From Motacilla alba alba (lineage: Eukaryota; Chordata; Aves; Passeriformes; Motacillidae), in the NCBI RefSeq assembly GCF_015832195.1, contig NC_052021.1, positions 27,926,786 through 27,990,785 on the forward strand: a stretch of DNA of 64,000 nucleotides. The letters are read 5' to 3'. The notes beneath the pieces were generated by a model. The model was given only the letters and a program-made list of their open reading frames with translations. It ran no database searches and was not told the DNA's origin. The position numbers were made by a program, and so were the translations under genes. Below, one piece after another: positions 53,901-64,000 of the stretch (the stretch's first letter is position 1; every line of letters begins with the position of its first letter).

Positions 53901-56900
53901 ACACACACTACATCTATCAGTGAAACCAGACCAGGTTTGCTCAGAAATGTCTTTAAATGGATGAATATTTTTAACTCTCAGACACAAGTATATTCTACTC
54001 AGAACATAGTTGGAGTAACAGAACTGACAAGCAGAAGAGAGCATTTCTTTATCAAAAGTGGTGGGGTTTTTTTCCTTAAATATAGAAGGAATTTGGGATA
54101 TTTGGGCAGCAATGTCTGATAGCTGTATGTCAATACAAATACCTATTTGTATGTGCTTAGAATTGCAGGGGAGCTGTTTTGTAAAGCAGTTAATTAAACA
54201 GTTGTTGTTCCTTGCAATGCGTGTTTTGCTCAGGCTTCTCTTGTCTTTCTTTTGGTTTGTTTTAGGAAAGCTCAGATGCTCACAGTGTGTGCAAACATAC
54301 TATTGCTCTGCAGATTGTCAGAAGAAAGACTGGCCAGCACATAGAGTAGTTTGTGATCCCCTTAAACAGAAGTAAGTTTGTTTAAAGTTCTGCCAAATTA
54401 TCTTCACAGAAAGACAGTGTCCCTCCCACTACAGCATAAATGACCATGGGAAGGCACTATTGCAGTAAAATATGTTGCTTATTCTTAAGCTAGTACTGCA
54501 TTATCTTATGCCTGTCATTGTTACATATTACCATATTTCTAATTGTGCATTTTAGTTGATGAGGAATAAGGGTTGGCAAAAATCACCTACTATGAACACA
54601 GCTTTTTATCTATTTGCAAGTAGATTGTATTATTAATGCTACTTGTCAGTCTTTGGTTCTTCAAACTGACATATTCTTCTTTGATTACAGTTTAAGTCAT
54701 AGCAAAACCAAGACAGGAGTTTATCTTAAGGTATGGAATACCATTTTGACTATGTCTTGACTGGCTCTGCTGTGAGTGAGTGGCAGTGTGCTTCACTTAA
54801 CCTGTACAGGAAAGGAACAAGTTGCTCCTTTTGGAAAGATCAGTGCTTCAAACGAAAAGTTACTGGGAGAAGCATTCAGAAAATTGTTACTTGTAGAGCT
54901 CTTAGAAGCACTATCAGACAACCCTGCTTTTATTTGAAAAAAACTCTAGTGAAAAAAGTTAAAAATTAAGACGTGTGTCATGTTGCTAGAGAAGGAGTTT
55001 GGGAAGGAAACAGATATAGCGTGTCCAATTCAGAAAACTTCTGGTCTCTTGTTTCTATGAAGAAATTGTGAGCTGACTCTTAGAGCCTTGGAAATTTATT
55101 AGAGAAATACATTTAATGTAGTATACAGTAACAGATGCAGATAAGCTGCTGTTTCATTGCTGTAGAAGGAACTAAAGATGACACAGTTCTCCTCTGTAAT
55201 GTGATGAGGCCCCTTTTGATCTTACTTTGAGCCAAACATTTCTTCCAGTCTTCCTATGAACCCTTCTGCAGGAGTTGATTTTTCTGTCATTGTGGTTTCT
55301 TGGGATCACATCTATGAAGGTGAATAAGTTTGCATACCTCCAGCTAGCCTCTTGCTTGCACTGCAGAACTCCTTTGTCATGTTCTTCTTTGAAGTGGCTT
55401 ATTCATCTGTTTAACTTTTTGAAGGAATGTAGAAAGGAGGCTTCATGTCATGAGACTTCAGTTAGCTCATCCTGTTAGTTCCTGTTGTGTGTGTACTTGT
55501 GACTGTGTTCTAATGAAACTGATCAACTGATGGTGAGGGCCCATTACACCAAATGGTTGTACAATGTGAATAAAAAATTTGCAGTCACTTGATTTTCAAA
55601 GAACAGAAGGGGTTTTGTTATCTTATTCACCTTTTGAAGCTCTTGCAAGTTCTTTAGAAGTAAGAGATTGCATGTTGAAGGGTATTAAGGTGGGTTACAT
55701 TAAATTATTAGACTTTTTCAAAATGAATGCCAGCAGATAAAGGAGTTCTAATCTACTCTGAGGTGTTAAGGTTATGAGGAAGCAGGTGGAATTTGATTCT
55801 TCTTATTTATGAGAAGTGGGAATCACAAATGGGAATTTTAGCTGAGTTGTCCTGTAAAACAGGAGTGAGGAGGTGAATGTGTGAGTCTTCAGCACTTGTT
55901 CTTCATTGATGTTCAGTATGTCTCTGCAGTGTTTCTTGAATTTTGTTACTACAAGGAGCTACAGCTGAACAGCTTCGTATTAAACATAACTTGTACCTGT
56001 TTTAAACAGGGTAATTCAACTTCTGGGGATTCTTTATTTTTACCTTAATTTCCCAATGCTTTAGAAGAGAGTGCAGAAGTTAGTTAAATTGAAGCCCCAA
56101 CAGCAGCTTTAATGTGCAAGGTGATATTTCTGAAGGCCTTAATTATTTAGTCACTTAAATAGAGGGAAATAATATGTTATCCCCTCTTGTTCTAATTATA
56201 TTATTTCCAGACCATTAAGTGTTTCTTTGCCCGTTATGATCCAAAAGGAAAAGGATGGAATGAAAGCACTGCCAGCCTTTTTTCTCAGCTCATAGGAAAG
56301 CACTAGTCACTAACTGGTGTTGATATATTACAGGAGGAAGTGAGGTTGAGTTTTGCTGTAGATGTTCTACTTCCAGATTCTGGTGAGTGCTTGGTTGAGT
56401 GGGTAAAAAAAGTCACCATAATTATGCTTTTATGTTCACACCCCTCCCTAACACCTGTAAAAGATAACACCTGTTTTTTCCTTTTGCCCTTCTCCTTCTT
56501 GTCACTCTCCCAACCTCTCCCTTGACTTCTTTTTTTTTTTTTCAATTCTACTTTATTTCACCTTTGTCAGTGCCTGAAGTACCTTGCTAAGCTTAATAAC
56601 CTTAAATTTTAGTAAGATTACTTTTCCAATAGACTTGTATTAACTTCAGTGTGTTCTGGATCATCTTGTTTATTTTTCTGTTTTAATAGATGCATGAAAA
56701 TTTGGTACCATTTTGTTTATTTTTCATGCATTTTTAACTCTTTAAAAATTACAGCATCAATTTCGAGTTCTATGTAGGATTTTACCAGCTTTCATTATAT
56801 TTCATACATGCTCACTACGTATTCCAAAGAAAGAACAGTCATTGGATATTGCAGTATCCAGCTGGAGAACTCTTTAAGCGTGTTTGTATTTCTAACTTAG

Positions 56901-59900
56901 CAAGCTTCAGTGAGAGACAAGCCAAGCACAAGACCTTTGAGGAGTCAGAATTCAGATTTTCAGTTGAGCTGAGTTTGATTGTCAAAGCAGATCAATGCAT
57001 GCAAGGTGTACCTTTTGTCATGTGGAAAACCATTGTTTGGATTTTCCTCTGGCTGCAGACAGGAGCAATGTAGTGCCAAGACTATATTCATTTAATTGAT
57101 CTGCAGCCCACAGAAACATTCAGAGATGTGGTGGTTGATGCTCCTGGCTTGCTAAACTTGCTCATGTGCTGGAAGCTTATCTCCATGTAATTCTGTGCAG
57201 TCTCTCAAAGGATGGTTCACTTTAATGCCCTGTAAATTCAACTGATTAAGGGTTGTGCTGGGCATGTTTCACATTTGGTTGCTTCACAGCACACTAGGGG
57301 TGAAGTGATGTGTAACCTGCCAACCTTTTGGAGAGAAGATCACATAAATGTCACTGCATTCTTGAAATGTTCCCTGCATTCATTCCAGACTTCATAAGCA
57401 ATTGAAACACCTGTATTGAGGTTTTAATTTGAAAATAGTGGTATTGAAAGTTTGGAGTGCTGCTTCATGCATCAGAAATGGAGTATGTAACAGCTGAGAA
57501 ACCAAGATTTACAAAGACATCTTGACTAAATCATTACATAGTCAGTGTTGTAAATAATGAGGTAAGTTATGAATCCTTGTGTCTAAAAAGCAATAATCAG
57601 TTTTTCAGCTCACAGTCTTTAGTGACTGCAAGTAAATGTTGATTGTTACTGCTTTGCTCATTTTATGAAGTCAGACAGTCTTGGAGGTGTGAATGTGCTC
57701 AGAGAACTCAAGTAGTTGAGCTACTCTGAAATTACCTTTGTTTTGCATTTTAAACATTAAGTGCTGAACAAATAAGTAGAACATGCTCACCTTGTGATAG
57801 GAATATAGATCTGGCTCAGAGGATGTTTCTGAAGTGAAACTAGCTGATGGCTATTTTGTGTGATAAATCATTTATTCTTTCATCTGTATTTTAGAAGACT
57901 GCCTAAATAAAGTTCCTTTAGAAATGAAGGCTCATTTAACTTCAGGAAGTGATGCCAAAGTAAACTTTCCAAGAGGTAAGCAAGCAAACCAAACTAAACT
58001 TTGGGAAATTTAGATCCTTCTGTGCTGCATGATATTCTAGCATGATATCACTAGCATCACCTCAAAAATGTTGCCTAATGGAGCTTCAGCTGACATTAGC
58101 TGCTGACATTAGCTCATAGACATTTTAATAGTATAAAACATTTGTATAGTGATTATTATGTGAGCATTAATTTCATAATATGACAGGAGTCTTCAAGGTC
58201 CAAAGCATCAATAAAAAGAATAAACTATTTCAGTATGTCTATATTTTCAAAGTCAGCTAGCTTTTGATTTGCAACCTTTTTTCTTTTTTATGTGCAGTAT
58301 CAGAAAACCATTCAAAGGGAGGTGAAAAAATAATACCTGAGGATGAAGACTCTTCTCACTGTGTTAATTCAATTACCAAGTTTGTCTCTTTAAGTATTGG
58401 AGATGAATTTTCTGGTGTGGTTTCTCACATTCAAAGTCCAGACACCTTTTTTTGTCAGCGGATGCAAAGTGCCCGTAAGTGATGGGTTGGAAATGGGATG
58501 TAGAATGCCTGGTACGTCATTTTTCTCTTTGGTAGGGGGTGGCTGGAGAAAGGTGAATTTTTCTTCTGTGTCCATGTGCAGCCTTTTAATTCTGGGTAAT
58601 CAGCAGCAAAGGGTGTCCTGTGGGAAGAAGTGGCCTACCTCATCATCTGCCTGTTGTTGGAAGAGCTGTCTTCCTTGGTTTCTTCTTGGCATGCCTCCAC
58701 TAGCTTGCTTTCAATTTGCACTGGCTTCAGCTTTGTCCCTTTGCTGGAAAAAATCCATCCCTGGTTTTCCCTGTCTGTTCACTGCTGTGATTCCTTAGGC
58801 ACACGTGAGGACTCTCTTGGATACTAATGACTGAAGAGCCCTAGTCTGATCAATGTTAAACATTTGAAATTATCTCCATTAGACTACAAGATGTTCTTCC
58901 AGGCTTTGAGTTTAATTATTTTGTAATAATTGCAAGACAGGCTATGTTCCAAAACCTATGTGTTTTAACATCAGGTCAACTTGCTGAGCTTGAAGCATCT
59001 CTTAATGAATACTGTGGCAAAATTCCCAGTAGTCCATCTTTCTGCCCTGCTGCTGGCAATATGTGCTGTGCCCAGTTCACAGGTAAAAATGGAGTGAAAA
59101 TACTAAGTTATGTCACTTAAATTTATTACCAAAAAGACAGATTTTGTAATTATGTTTGGAAATGTTTTATATAGAGTTTATTTATCTCTGATTTTTAGCT
59201 GTGGGTAATGCTAGGTAGTAATTTGAAAAATTGTATCTGTAAAATACCAATTTTAAAATGTCTCTTTATTGAGCAAACTCTTAACATTGGATTCAGATTT
59301 TTTAGAATAGCTTATTGAGAGATCATGGAAAGTTTGGGGTTTTTATATTGCTGAGTACTATTTCCCTGGGGTTGGAAATAAGTAGATCTTTGAAATTTCA
59401 GTCCCCAAAAGAAGCACAGAAGAAATGGGATTATATGGAATGATGCTGCTCTGGTAGACTACTTCTCAAAATGTTACTTTAGCCAACACCTGGTAGTCCT
59501 GAGCTGTACTGAGATGGATGTATTTTTATATTGGTCTGTCAAAAAAAAAATCATTCTGTTCTTAGACATTATTACATCTGTATCTTCCTTTCTAGAAGAC
59601 AACCTTTGGTATCGTGCTGCTGTTACAGCTTATGCTTCTGAAGACACTGTTTTGGTGGACTATATAGATTATGGTAATTCTGACTCTCTTCCACTGACCA
59701 GTCTTCGTCCTATAATTCCAAGCTTAATGGATTTGCCAGCTCAAGCCATAAGATGTAGCCTGGCAGGTATGGAGTAAATGATAAGCACTTTCAAACTAGA
59801 TAGGGGGAGAACAAGTGGTATTACACAACCACCACACCTGTAGCATCTCATATTGAAACATGGGAAGGATGGAGGTCATGGTAGGCATTATTTCCAGAAT

Positions 59901-62900
59901 TCTTAACTGTCATGGCATATCTACAAAATGTGACAAATATTTCAGAATGTACTTGCAGTTGTTGTACCTGTCCACACATTGGTGAGAGTTGGACTGACCT
60001 CAGAACCTTTCCATACTATGTGACTTTTTAGGTGTAAAGCCACCATTAGGAGCATGGACCTCAGAAGGTATTTCTTACATGAAAAAAATGGTGAAAGACA
60101 AAGTGTTGACAGTAAAAGTAGTGGATAAAGAGAGTTCTAAATCCATGGTGGAGCTAACAGATGCCTCGGGTACTCCAGTAATAAATGTATCAAGCCTTCT
60201 CATCGAGGAGGGCTTTGCAGCTGAGGAACTGAGCCTGGCCTTACCAGCAGCCAGAGGGAGTGATGTTGAGCAAGCCAACGGTGAGTATGAACAATCTTGC
60301 TGCTTGTTTACCTCCTAGAGTGGGTACAGAGCATGCAAGCTCTTATCTCTAAGAGCTTTTCAGTCTGGCTCATCAAGTCTAGCCTTCACAAGTCCAAAGT
60401 TTAGCCATGGCAAGTTAACTGTAAAGAATTGTGTGTCTCTGTGTGTGTCCAGGTGTGCACGCTTAACAAAGTTGTTACTGCCTGCTTTTGGAAGTTGGTA
60501 CTTACTCTTGTTAGAAGTCTTACAATTTCCAGTTGAAGTAGGCTATTACTAGTTATTACCTACTTAACTCCTACGTCCTTATCCATTAGTGCAAATAATA
60601 TTTGCTCTATTTTCATTGTCCTGTATTTTACACATAAACCCACATACTTAGTCCTTGAAGATTTGACTGGAGTAGCTTATAAAGCTTCAAGTCTATGCTT
60701 AAATTGCCTTGTTTGAATTTAGTGACCAAAGCTTCAATCCAAGAGATTTCTGCTAAAGTTACATTGAATTTCTTTGAAATCTTGGGGAAGAGTCCTGGCT
60801 TCTCTCTTACGAAGCATGCTAAGTTCCTTTTTTTCCATCCTGTGTCTAGCAAATGTATGTATTCTCTATTGATCCATTGGTACTGAAAACTTTTTGTCAA
60901 GGCTATGTTCAAATAATTTTGATCTTTCTCACTAGAGGCCTTGTGGCCAGGACACAATTATTTCTTCTTTGTTCAGAAGAGTAAGGAATCTTACAAAAAA
61001 TTAGAATAAACAGTAACTTTCCTGGCTGTATCTAAACACATTTTGATCTTTGGCCCTCATCAAGGCCTGTTTTGTACTCCCTTGGTTTATTGGTTACCTC
61101 TCACCTTTTTGTAATTTCCATCACTGAGCCAGAGCTGTTGAATGCAGGTTTTAAACAGAGTGTGTTCTCCAGTGCCATGATTTAGTGTTCCCATGATGTA
61201 TTCTACAACTTGTGATCAACAATAAGTTTCTTTCAGGTACCTGAGTAAAACATTCAGTGCAAATTTCTGCAACCAGTCTTTCTATTGATCTATTTTGCTC
61301 TTCCTCCTTAGATTGTTTCCAGTAGTCTTGGTGACAGATGTTTCCCTCTTCTATGCTCCCTACCCTTTTTCCAGGAACCAAAGTTCCCCAGTGTCCCTCT
61401 TGCCCAGGCTGTTGCCAGCTAGTCTTTTCCTCTTTGTGTATTACTCTTTCCTGCTATCTATGGCTTGTTCTTTTTGGTAATGAAGAGTTACACTAAAGAA
61501 CTGGCATATTTCTCTTGGTTTTACTCTGCAAGGAGGCTCTCACTGGTAATTAGTCTGTTGGACAGTTTATAACAAGAAATTCAAGGATACGAATGAGCAT
61601 TCAATATGGGGTTTTTTTCCTGTAAAAGTTACTTTAATTTCTTTTCATTCTGTGTTTTTTTTTCTATCCTCTCTAGAGGGCACAACGAACAAAAGAATGT
61701 GCAAGTGGATTAAATTAACTCTTAACCAAACACTCAGTGTCATAGTATGTACAATATACAATCCTGGAGAATTCTACTGTCAGATTTCAAACAGCCATGG
61801 TAAGTTTATTCAGCTTAATTCTTTCTGATAGTTTCTTTGCTTCCTGGTTTGTCATTTATTATAGTTCTAATGAACTACTATGTCAAATAAGGCTTACCTC
61901 TGAGGTTTTTATCTAAGAATACCAGTGGAGTAACAAAGAAATTGGATCATGGTATTGAAATCTGAAAATGTTGAAGATAAGCAGTAGAGGAAAGTGAAAG
62001 AGTTACCATAACCTAGCCAAAGGATATCTTTTTTTTTTTTTTTCCACTGGAAGAGTAGCTAGGCTTTGGAATAAGTTGTTGAGGAAGGTAGTAGAGTCAT
62101 TGTCTCTGGAAATGTGCAAGAGGCATCTGGATGTGGTACTTGTGGTGGCTATGGTGGAGCTGGGTTGATGGTTGGACTAAATGATCTTGAAGGGCCTTTT
62201 CTACTCTTCATGATTTAGTGATTCTGTTAATAAAAGCAAATAAGAGACATGTTCCTTGTGCCAAGACTATATTTACTGGAGCTCTCTTCTAGTACGCTCT
62301 TGTAATTTATAAAAACTTAAAGAGATACAATACTTGCAGCACAAAAATGAGAAAATTGAGATGTGACTTCCTATTGGATTGGTTAAAAAGTAATCTTGTT
62401 TCTCTACCAGAAGTCTGCATAAAGACTTCTGATAGCCATTGGCATTTGAAATGCTAGAAAAAGAATGTGACAAAATTCAGTGGCTGAAGAGGGAGCTAAA
62501 GGCATTCAAAGAAAAAATATGGGGCAGCTCTTAAAAAGTGAGGGATGTTTGTTCCTTGACTTATGTAGTCAAGGAAAACATTTGAAGGTTTACAAGTAAA
62601 CTGTAGAGTGAGCAGCATTGATAAAGTTCAGTCAGCTGATTTCATTGATCTCATCTTTGGTTTTTTTCTGATTTTCAGAGTTACTTGCTCTAAACTCACT
62701 TAACAAATCATTGTCTGAATACTGTCAGAAAACACCACCAGATGTTTTTGAGCCTGAGAATGGAGACCCTTGCTGTGCTTTTTACTCTGGCAAGTAACAG
62801 ACTAAAATAATTTTGTTTTATAGGGTGAACATGAAAGATTAGCTGATAGTTTACATAAGTAGAGGACAGCAAAGAATTATATTTATTTACTAACAAGTGA

Positions 62901-63136
62901 AAGCTGGTAGACTTAGCAAATGTGTGAAGTAATTTGTAATTTTTTTTAATCTTCTTTAAAATTAGAGGATGGTAACTGGTACCGTGCCGTGGTGCAAAAT
63001 GTCACTTCAGATGGAAGTGTTCGAGTGAGCTTTGTGGACTATGGAAACACTGAGGATGTACCACGGGATAATATCCGACAGATCTCGTCCTCATTCCTAA
63101 AACTTCCATTTCAAGCAATTAAATGCTGGCTCTCAG
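50821..63136 (+). CDS. TDRD1: TDRD1, germline Tudor/MYND scaffold (5' part, runs off the window)
   Basis: Fifteen exons join in phase to about 602 codons; the gene continues beyond 64000. Order of domains: a short N-terminus with [11 protein letters not shown] (human MTEPFNFEKNE), a MYND zinc finger at about residues 134-170 with all eight ligands (CHHC, CSQC, CSADC, HRVVC), a linker with damaged Tudor-1 remains, then two extended Tudor domains with cores WYRAAV...VDYIDYGN (332-355) and WYRAVV...VDYGN (550-573). Human TDRD1 has four Tudor domains in about 1180 residues; the two here correspond to its second and third. Family knowledge: TDRD1 sits in germ granules and binds symmetrically dimethylated arginines of PIWI proteins to support piRNA-directed transposon silencing. 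Start choice: ATG at 50821 in the CpG island, or, if that exon is not used, ATG at 52245. Tudor 1 is apparently lost, and one intron uses a GC donor. Confidence 0.92.
50972..51411 (+). repeat. Minisatellite, 44-bp unit, ten copies
   Basis: The unit begins gagcgctgctct and continues with a gagaggggcaggggcggc block. Unit starts fall at 50972, 51016, 51060, 51104, 51148, 51192, 51236, 51280, 51324 and 51368, exactly 44 apart with no indel until the last copy breaks down near 51400. Copies differ by a few substitutions and fall into two main variants (ctgaggggcgag and ctcgggggagag). Confidence 0.97.
52196..52314 (+). CDS. TDRD1: TDRD1 exon 2
   Basis: Acceptor ATGCTTTTGCAG, donor GTACAG, ends in phase 1. 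Codes [20 protein letters not shown] from 52245, matching the human MTEPFNFEKNE segment. The frame is also open upstream of that ATG to the acceptor, which favours an earlier start. Confidence 0.8.
53453..53517 (+). CDS. TDRD1: TDRD1 exon 3
   Basis: [20 protein letters not shown] plus Thr; low-complexity, fast-evolving N-terminal linker. Acceptor CTGCTTCTAG, donor GTGAGT, ends in phase 0. Identified mainly by phase and position. Confidence 0.7.
53725..53872 (+). CDS. TDRD1: TDRD1 exon 4 (start of MYND finger)
   Basis: Ends [14 protein letters not shown], giving the first two cysteine ligands of the MYND finger. Acceptor TTTTTCTTCCACAG, donor GTAAGT, phase 1. Confidence 0.95.
54266..54371 (+). 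CDS. TDRD1: TDRD1 exon 5 (rest of MYND finger)
   Basis: [20 protein letters not shown] then [15 protein letters not shown]. Supplies the remaining six zinc ligands (C145, C148, C154, C158, H166, C170 in this model). Donor GTAAGT, ends in phase 2. Confidence 0.96.
54691..54730 (+). CDS. TDRD1: TDRD1 exon 6
   Basis: Only 40 bases: [14 protein letters not shown], weakly like the human segment after the MYND finger. Acceptor TTTGATTACAG, donor GTATGG, ends in phase 0. Supported by phase on both sides. Confidence 0.65.
54731..55929 (+). other. TDRD1: TDRD1 intron, nothing further recognised
   Basis: The human exon between the MYND region and Tudor 1 has no counterpart that I can see here. An open frame at 54733-54969 starts inside the splice donor of exon 6 and resembles nothing. 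Confidence 0.55.
55930..56120 (+). pseudogene. TDRD1: Relic of the first exon of Tudor domain 1
   Basis: Bounded by an acceptor-like CTCTGCAG and a donor-like CAAG/GTGATA. The frame starting TG|TTT reads ELQLN...ITCTCFKQ, matching the human LQLKK...GTVTEFKH segment, then GD, then NALE against human EVLE. In that frame there are stops at 56046-56048 (TAA) and 56085-56087 (TAA), and the alignment needs small length changes. It cannot encode the domain as it stands. Confidence 0.65.
56121..56210 (+). other. TDRD1: 90-base remnant intron where the Tudor-1 core exon should be
   Basis: In human TDRD1 the piece carrying the aromatic-cage core (TWNRAII...YIDYGN) lies between the two conserved pieces found here. 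Only 90 AT-rich bases remain, with no trace of that core, so it has been deleted or never assembled. Confidence 0.65.
56211..56333 (+). pseudogene. TDRD1: Disabled 5' part of the last Tudor-1 exon (in-frame TAG)
   Basis: After the acceptor TTATTTCCAG the frame reads [20 protein letters not shown], matching the human AIKCFVANVIPAEGNW block, then reaches TAG at 56304-56306 and continues in the same frame SLTGVDILQ into the intact [11 protein letters not shown]. The human protein has a cysteine at the aligned position of the stop. Use of this acceptor would truncate TDRD1 just after the MYND finger. Confidence 0.8.
56334..56382 (+). CDS. TDRD1: TDRD1 exon 7, salvaged end of Tudor 1
   Basis: [16 protein letters not shown], the counterpart of human EEVVTFAVEVELPNS. 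The AG at 56332-56333 (TGATATATTACAG) is preceded by CACTAACT, a good branch-point match 20-odd bases upstream, and using it keeps phase 0 from exon 6 and gives phase 1 for exon 8. The pyrimidine tract is poor, so use of this acceptor is an inference. Confidence 0.7.
57895..57975 (+). CDS. TDRD1: TDRD1 exon 8
   Basis: [20 protein letters not shown] then KVNFPR, linker before the second Tudor domain. Only the frame entering in phase 1 is open; it ends in phase 1. Acceptor CTGTATTTTAG, donor GTAAGC. Confidence 0.85.
58298..58474 (+). CDS. TDRD1: TDRD1 exon 9 (Tudor 2, N-terminal part)
   Basis: Ends [20 protein letters not shown] then FFCQRMQSA, matching human NVGDEFCGVVAHIQTPEDFF. This is the N-terminal SN-like half of an extended Tudor domain. 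Phase 1 both sides. Confidence 0.95.
58975..59082 (+). CDS. TDRD1: TDRD1 exon 10 (Tudor 2)
   Basis: [20 protein letters not shown] then [11 protein letters not shown]. The MCCAQF strand leads into the Tudor barrel. Phase 1 both sides, donor GTAAAA. Confidence 0.95.
59596..59766 (+). CDS. TDRD1: TDRD1 exon 11 (Tudor 2 core)
   Basis: [20 protein letters not shown] then VDYIDYGN and [11 protein letters not shown]. The aromatic residues W332, Y333, Y350 and Y353 with the following Asn fit the methyl-arginine cage of germline Tudor domains. 171 bases, the same length as the Tudor 3 core exon. Confidence 0.97.
60032..60280 (+). CDS. TDRD1: TDRD1 exon 12 (Tudor 2, C-terminal part)
   Basis: [20 protein letters not shown] then [20 protein letters not shown] and [17 protein letters not shown], the C-terminal SN-like half of the domain. 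Phase 1 both sides. Confidence 0.95.
61677..61799 (+). CDS. TDRD1: TDRD1 exon 13 (Tudor 3 start)
   Basis: [20 protein letters not shown] then [12 protein letters not shown], matching human DVVVCVIYSPGEFYCHV. Phase 1 both sides, donor GTAAGT. Confidence 0.95.
62030..62232 (+). mobile_element. CR1 LINE 3' fragment in a TDRD1 intron
   Basis: Short CR1 tail: a T-rich start, ggaataagttgttgaggaag, gttggactaaatgatcttga and the ending agtgattctgtt. About 200 bases, diverged. Confidence 0.85.
62679..62789 (+). CDS. TDRD1: TDRD1 exon 14 (Tudor 3), GC splice donor
   Basis: [20 protein letters not shown] then [11 protein letters not shown]. The next exon needs phase 1, which fixes the donor at 62790 as GCAAGT, a non-canonical GC-AG intron. 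The nearby GT four bases later would shift the frame and stop at once. Confidence 0.93.
62966..63136 (+). CDS. TDRD1: TDRD1 exon 15 (Tudor 3 core), last exon in the window
   Basis: [20 protein letters not shown] then VSFVDYGN and [11 protein letters not shown]. Cage residues W550, Y551, F568 and Y571 in this model. Phase 1 both sides; the following exon lies beyond the window. Confidence 0.97.
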
Positions 63137-64000
63137 GTGAATCTTATTTTCTCTTACAATAGCTCTTGCTTTTAGAGACTTGCTGCTTTGGGGGAAGGAG
63201 GTGATGATAGGGGATAGTGTGCAGAAAGCTGTTCATTTGGGTTTGTTTGTTTGCTTTCTCTTCTCTGAGTTCTCTGGAGTGATCTGCATGGACTTTGCTT
63301 ACTGCTTTACTGGTCAAAAGGGAGCTTGTTTAGTTCTGCTTCATCAGTAGTGCTTACTGGTTTTTGGTTGTTGCCTTCCTAGGAGTAAGTGTGCTTTTGT
63401 GCAACTTTATTTCTCAAAGCTTTTGCAGGCAATGGAGCTAATCTGTTCAAGTGAAGCAAGTTGAGTTTTCAGTTCTCTTTCATTTGACTCCTGAAGAGTT
63501 TGGCACTGTACTGCTGTTTCTCAATGTTCTGCAGATTCGTTTTCCACACTGTTCAAAATTCTGCAGAACTTCTCTTTCTTCCTGGTGTAGTCTGCTTGGT
63601 TTAAAAATGAAAAATATGGAAACAGAAAAAAGCTCAAACCTCATTTCATTCAAGGTCTTGTACTATTCCCCCTCCCCACCCACCCTTAAAACACTTAAAT
63701 TTTGTCTGCTCCTTTGATAAAAAGGCCTGATTATACTGACCCAAAACCAGTTTTTAATAGTGTTGTTTGTGCTAAGACAAAGGATTTATTTGATTGAATC
63801 ATAAAAATAGAAGATGAAACTTGGGACTCCTGAGAAAATCTGGGCATTTAGAAAAAAGGAGGAAGAGGGAGAGCAGTTAACAGGATGAAGAACAATGTGT
63901 TGCCCTAGGGTAGTAAAAGTAGCCTTGATATTTCAGGGTATACTCTAAAGAAATTTTTTAAAGGAAATTATAATTTTGAGGAAAGTCAATATTAATGAAT
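63137..64000 (+). other. TDRD1: TDRD1 intron, incomplete at the window edge
   Basis: Starts with donor GTGAAT. No further exon with a matching phase is visible before the end. Confidence 0.75.

Noticed and set aside
54733..54969. 78-codon open frame after TDRD1 exon 6
   Set aside because: Begins inside the GTATGG donor and has no acceptor or similarity; it is read-through into the intron.

Overview
This is a stretch of a bird nuclear genome. Evidence: several 3' ends of CR1 LINEs of the avian kind, a solo endogenous-retrovirus LTR of a type common in birds, compact introns, and two vertebrate genes in the head-to-head order known from human chromosome 10q25. I think a passerine is likely, but that is a guess. 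The two named genes were recognised by reading the translated exons against remembered family sequences; no database search was run.

Layout. 1-9084 is intergenic, with one CR1 copy and no convincing gene. 9085-30759 on the minus strand holds the whole coding part of CCDC186 (15 coding exons, 909 residues, every intron phase agrees) with a long AT-rich 3' UTR on its left. 30760 to about 44330 is probably the first intron of CCDC186. It contains a 52-bp perfect palindrome and, near its upstream end, a set of minus-strand exons (42605-43840) that join into a 142-codon open frame I cannot name. A CpG island at 43880-44720 is the probable CCDC186 promoter. 44765-50700 is intergenic and repeat-rich: a CR1 end carrying a 104-bp tandem duplication, the solo LTR, and more CR1. 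A second CpG island at 50700-51520 carries ten copies of a 44-bp repeat and is the probable start of TDRD1, which runs on the plus strand to the window edge. Fifteen coding exons of TDRD1 (about 602 residues) are inside: N-terminus, MYND zinc finger, and two complete Tudor cores; the rest lies beyond 64000.

Main discovery. The first extended Tudor domain of TDRD1 looks broken in this bird. A relic of its first exon (55930-56120) has two in-frame stops, the exon that should carry the aromatic-cage core is absent (only 90 bases separate the flanking pieces), and the next exon (56211-56382) has an in-frame TAG. All exons on either side are intact, and an AG inside the damaged exon (ending at 56333) restores an open frame in the correct phase. 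The simplest reading is a working TDRD1 that has lost Tudor 1, rather than a dead gene.

How the genes relate. CCDC186 is a widely expressed trafficking coiled-coil protein; TDRD1 is a germline piRNA-pathway scaffold. They are neighbours by position only; nothing in the sequence links their functions.
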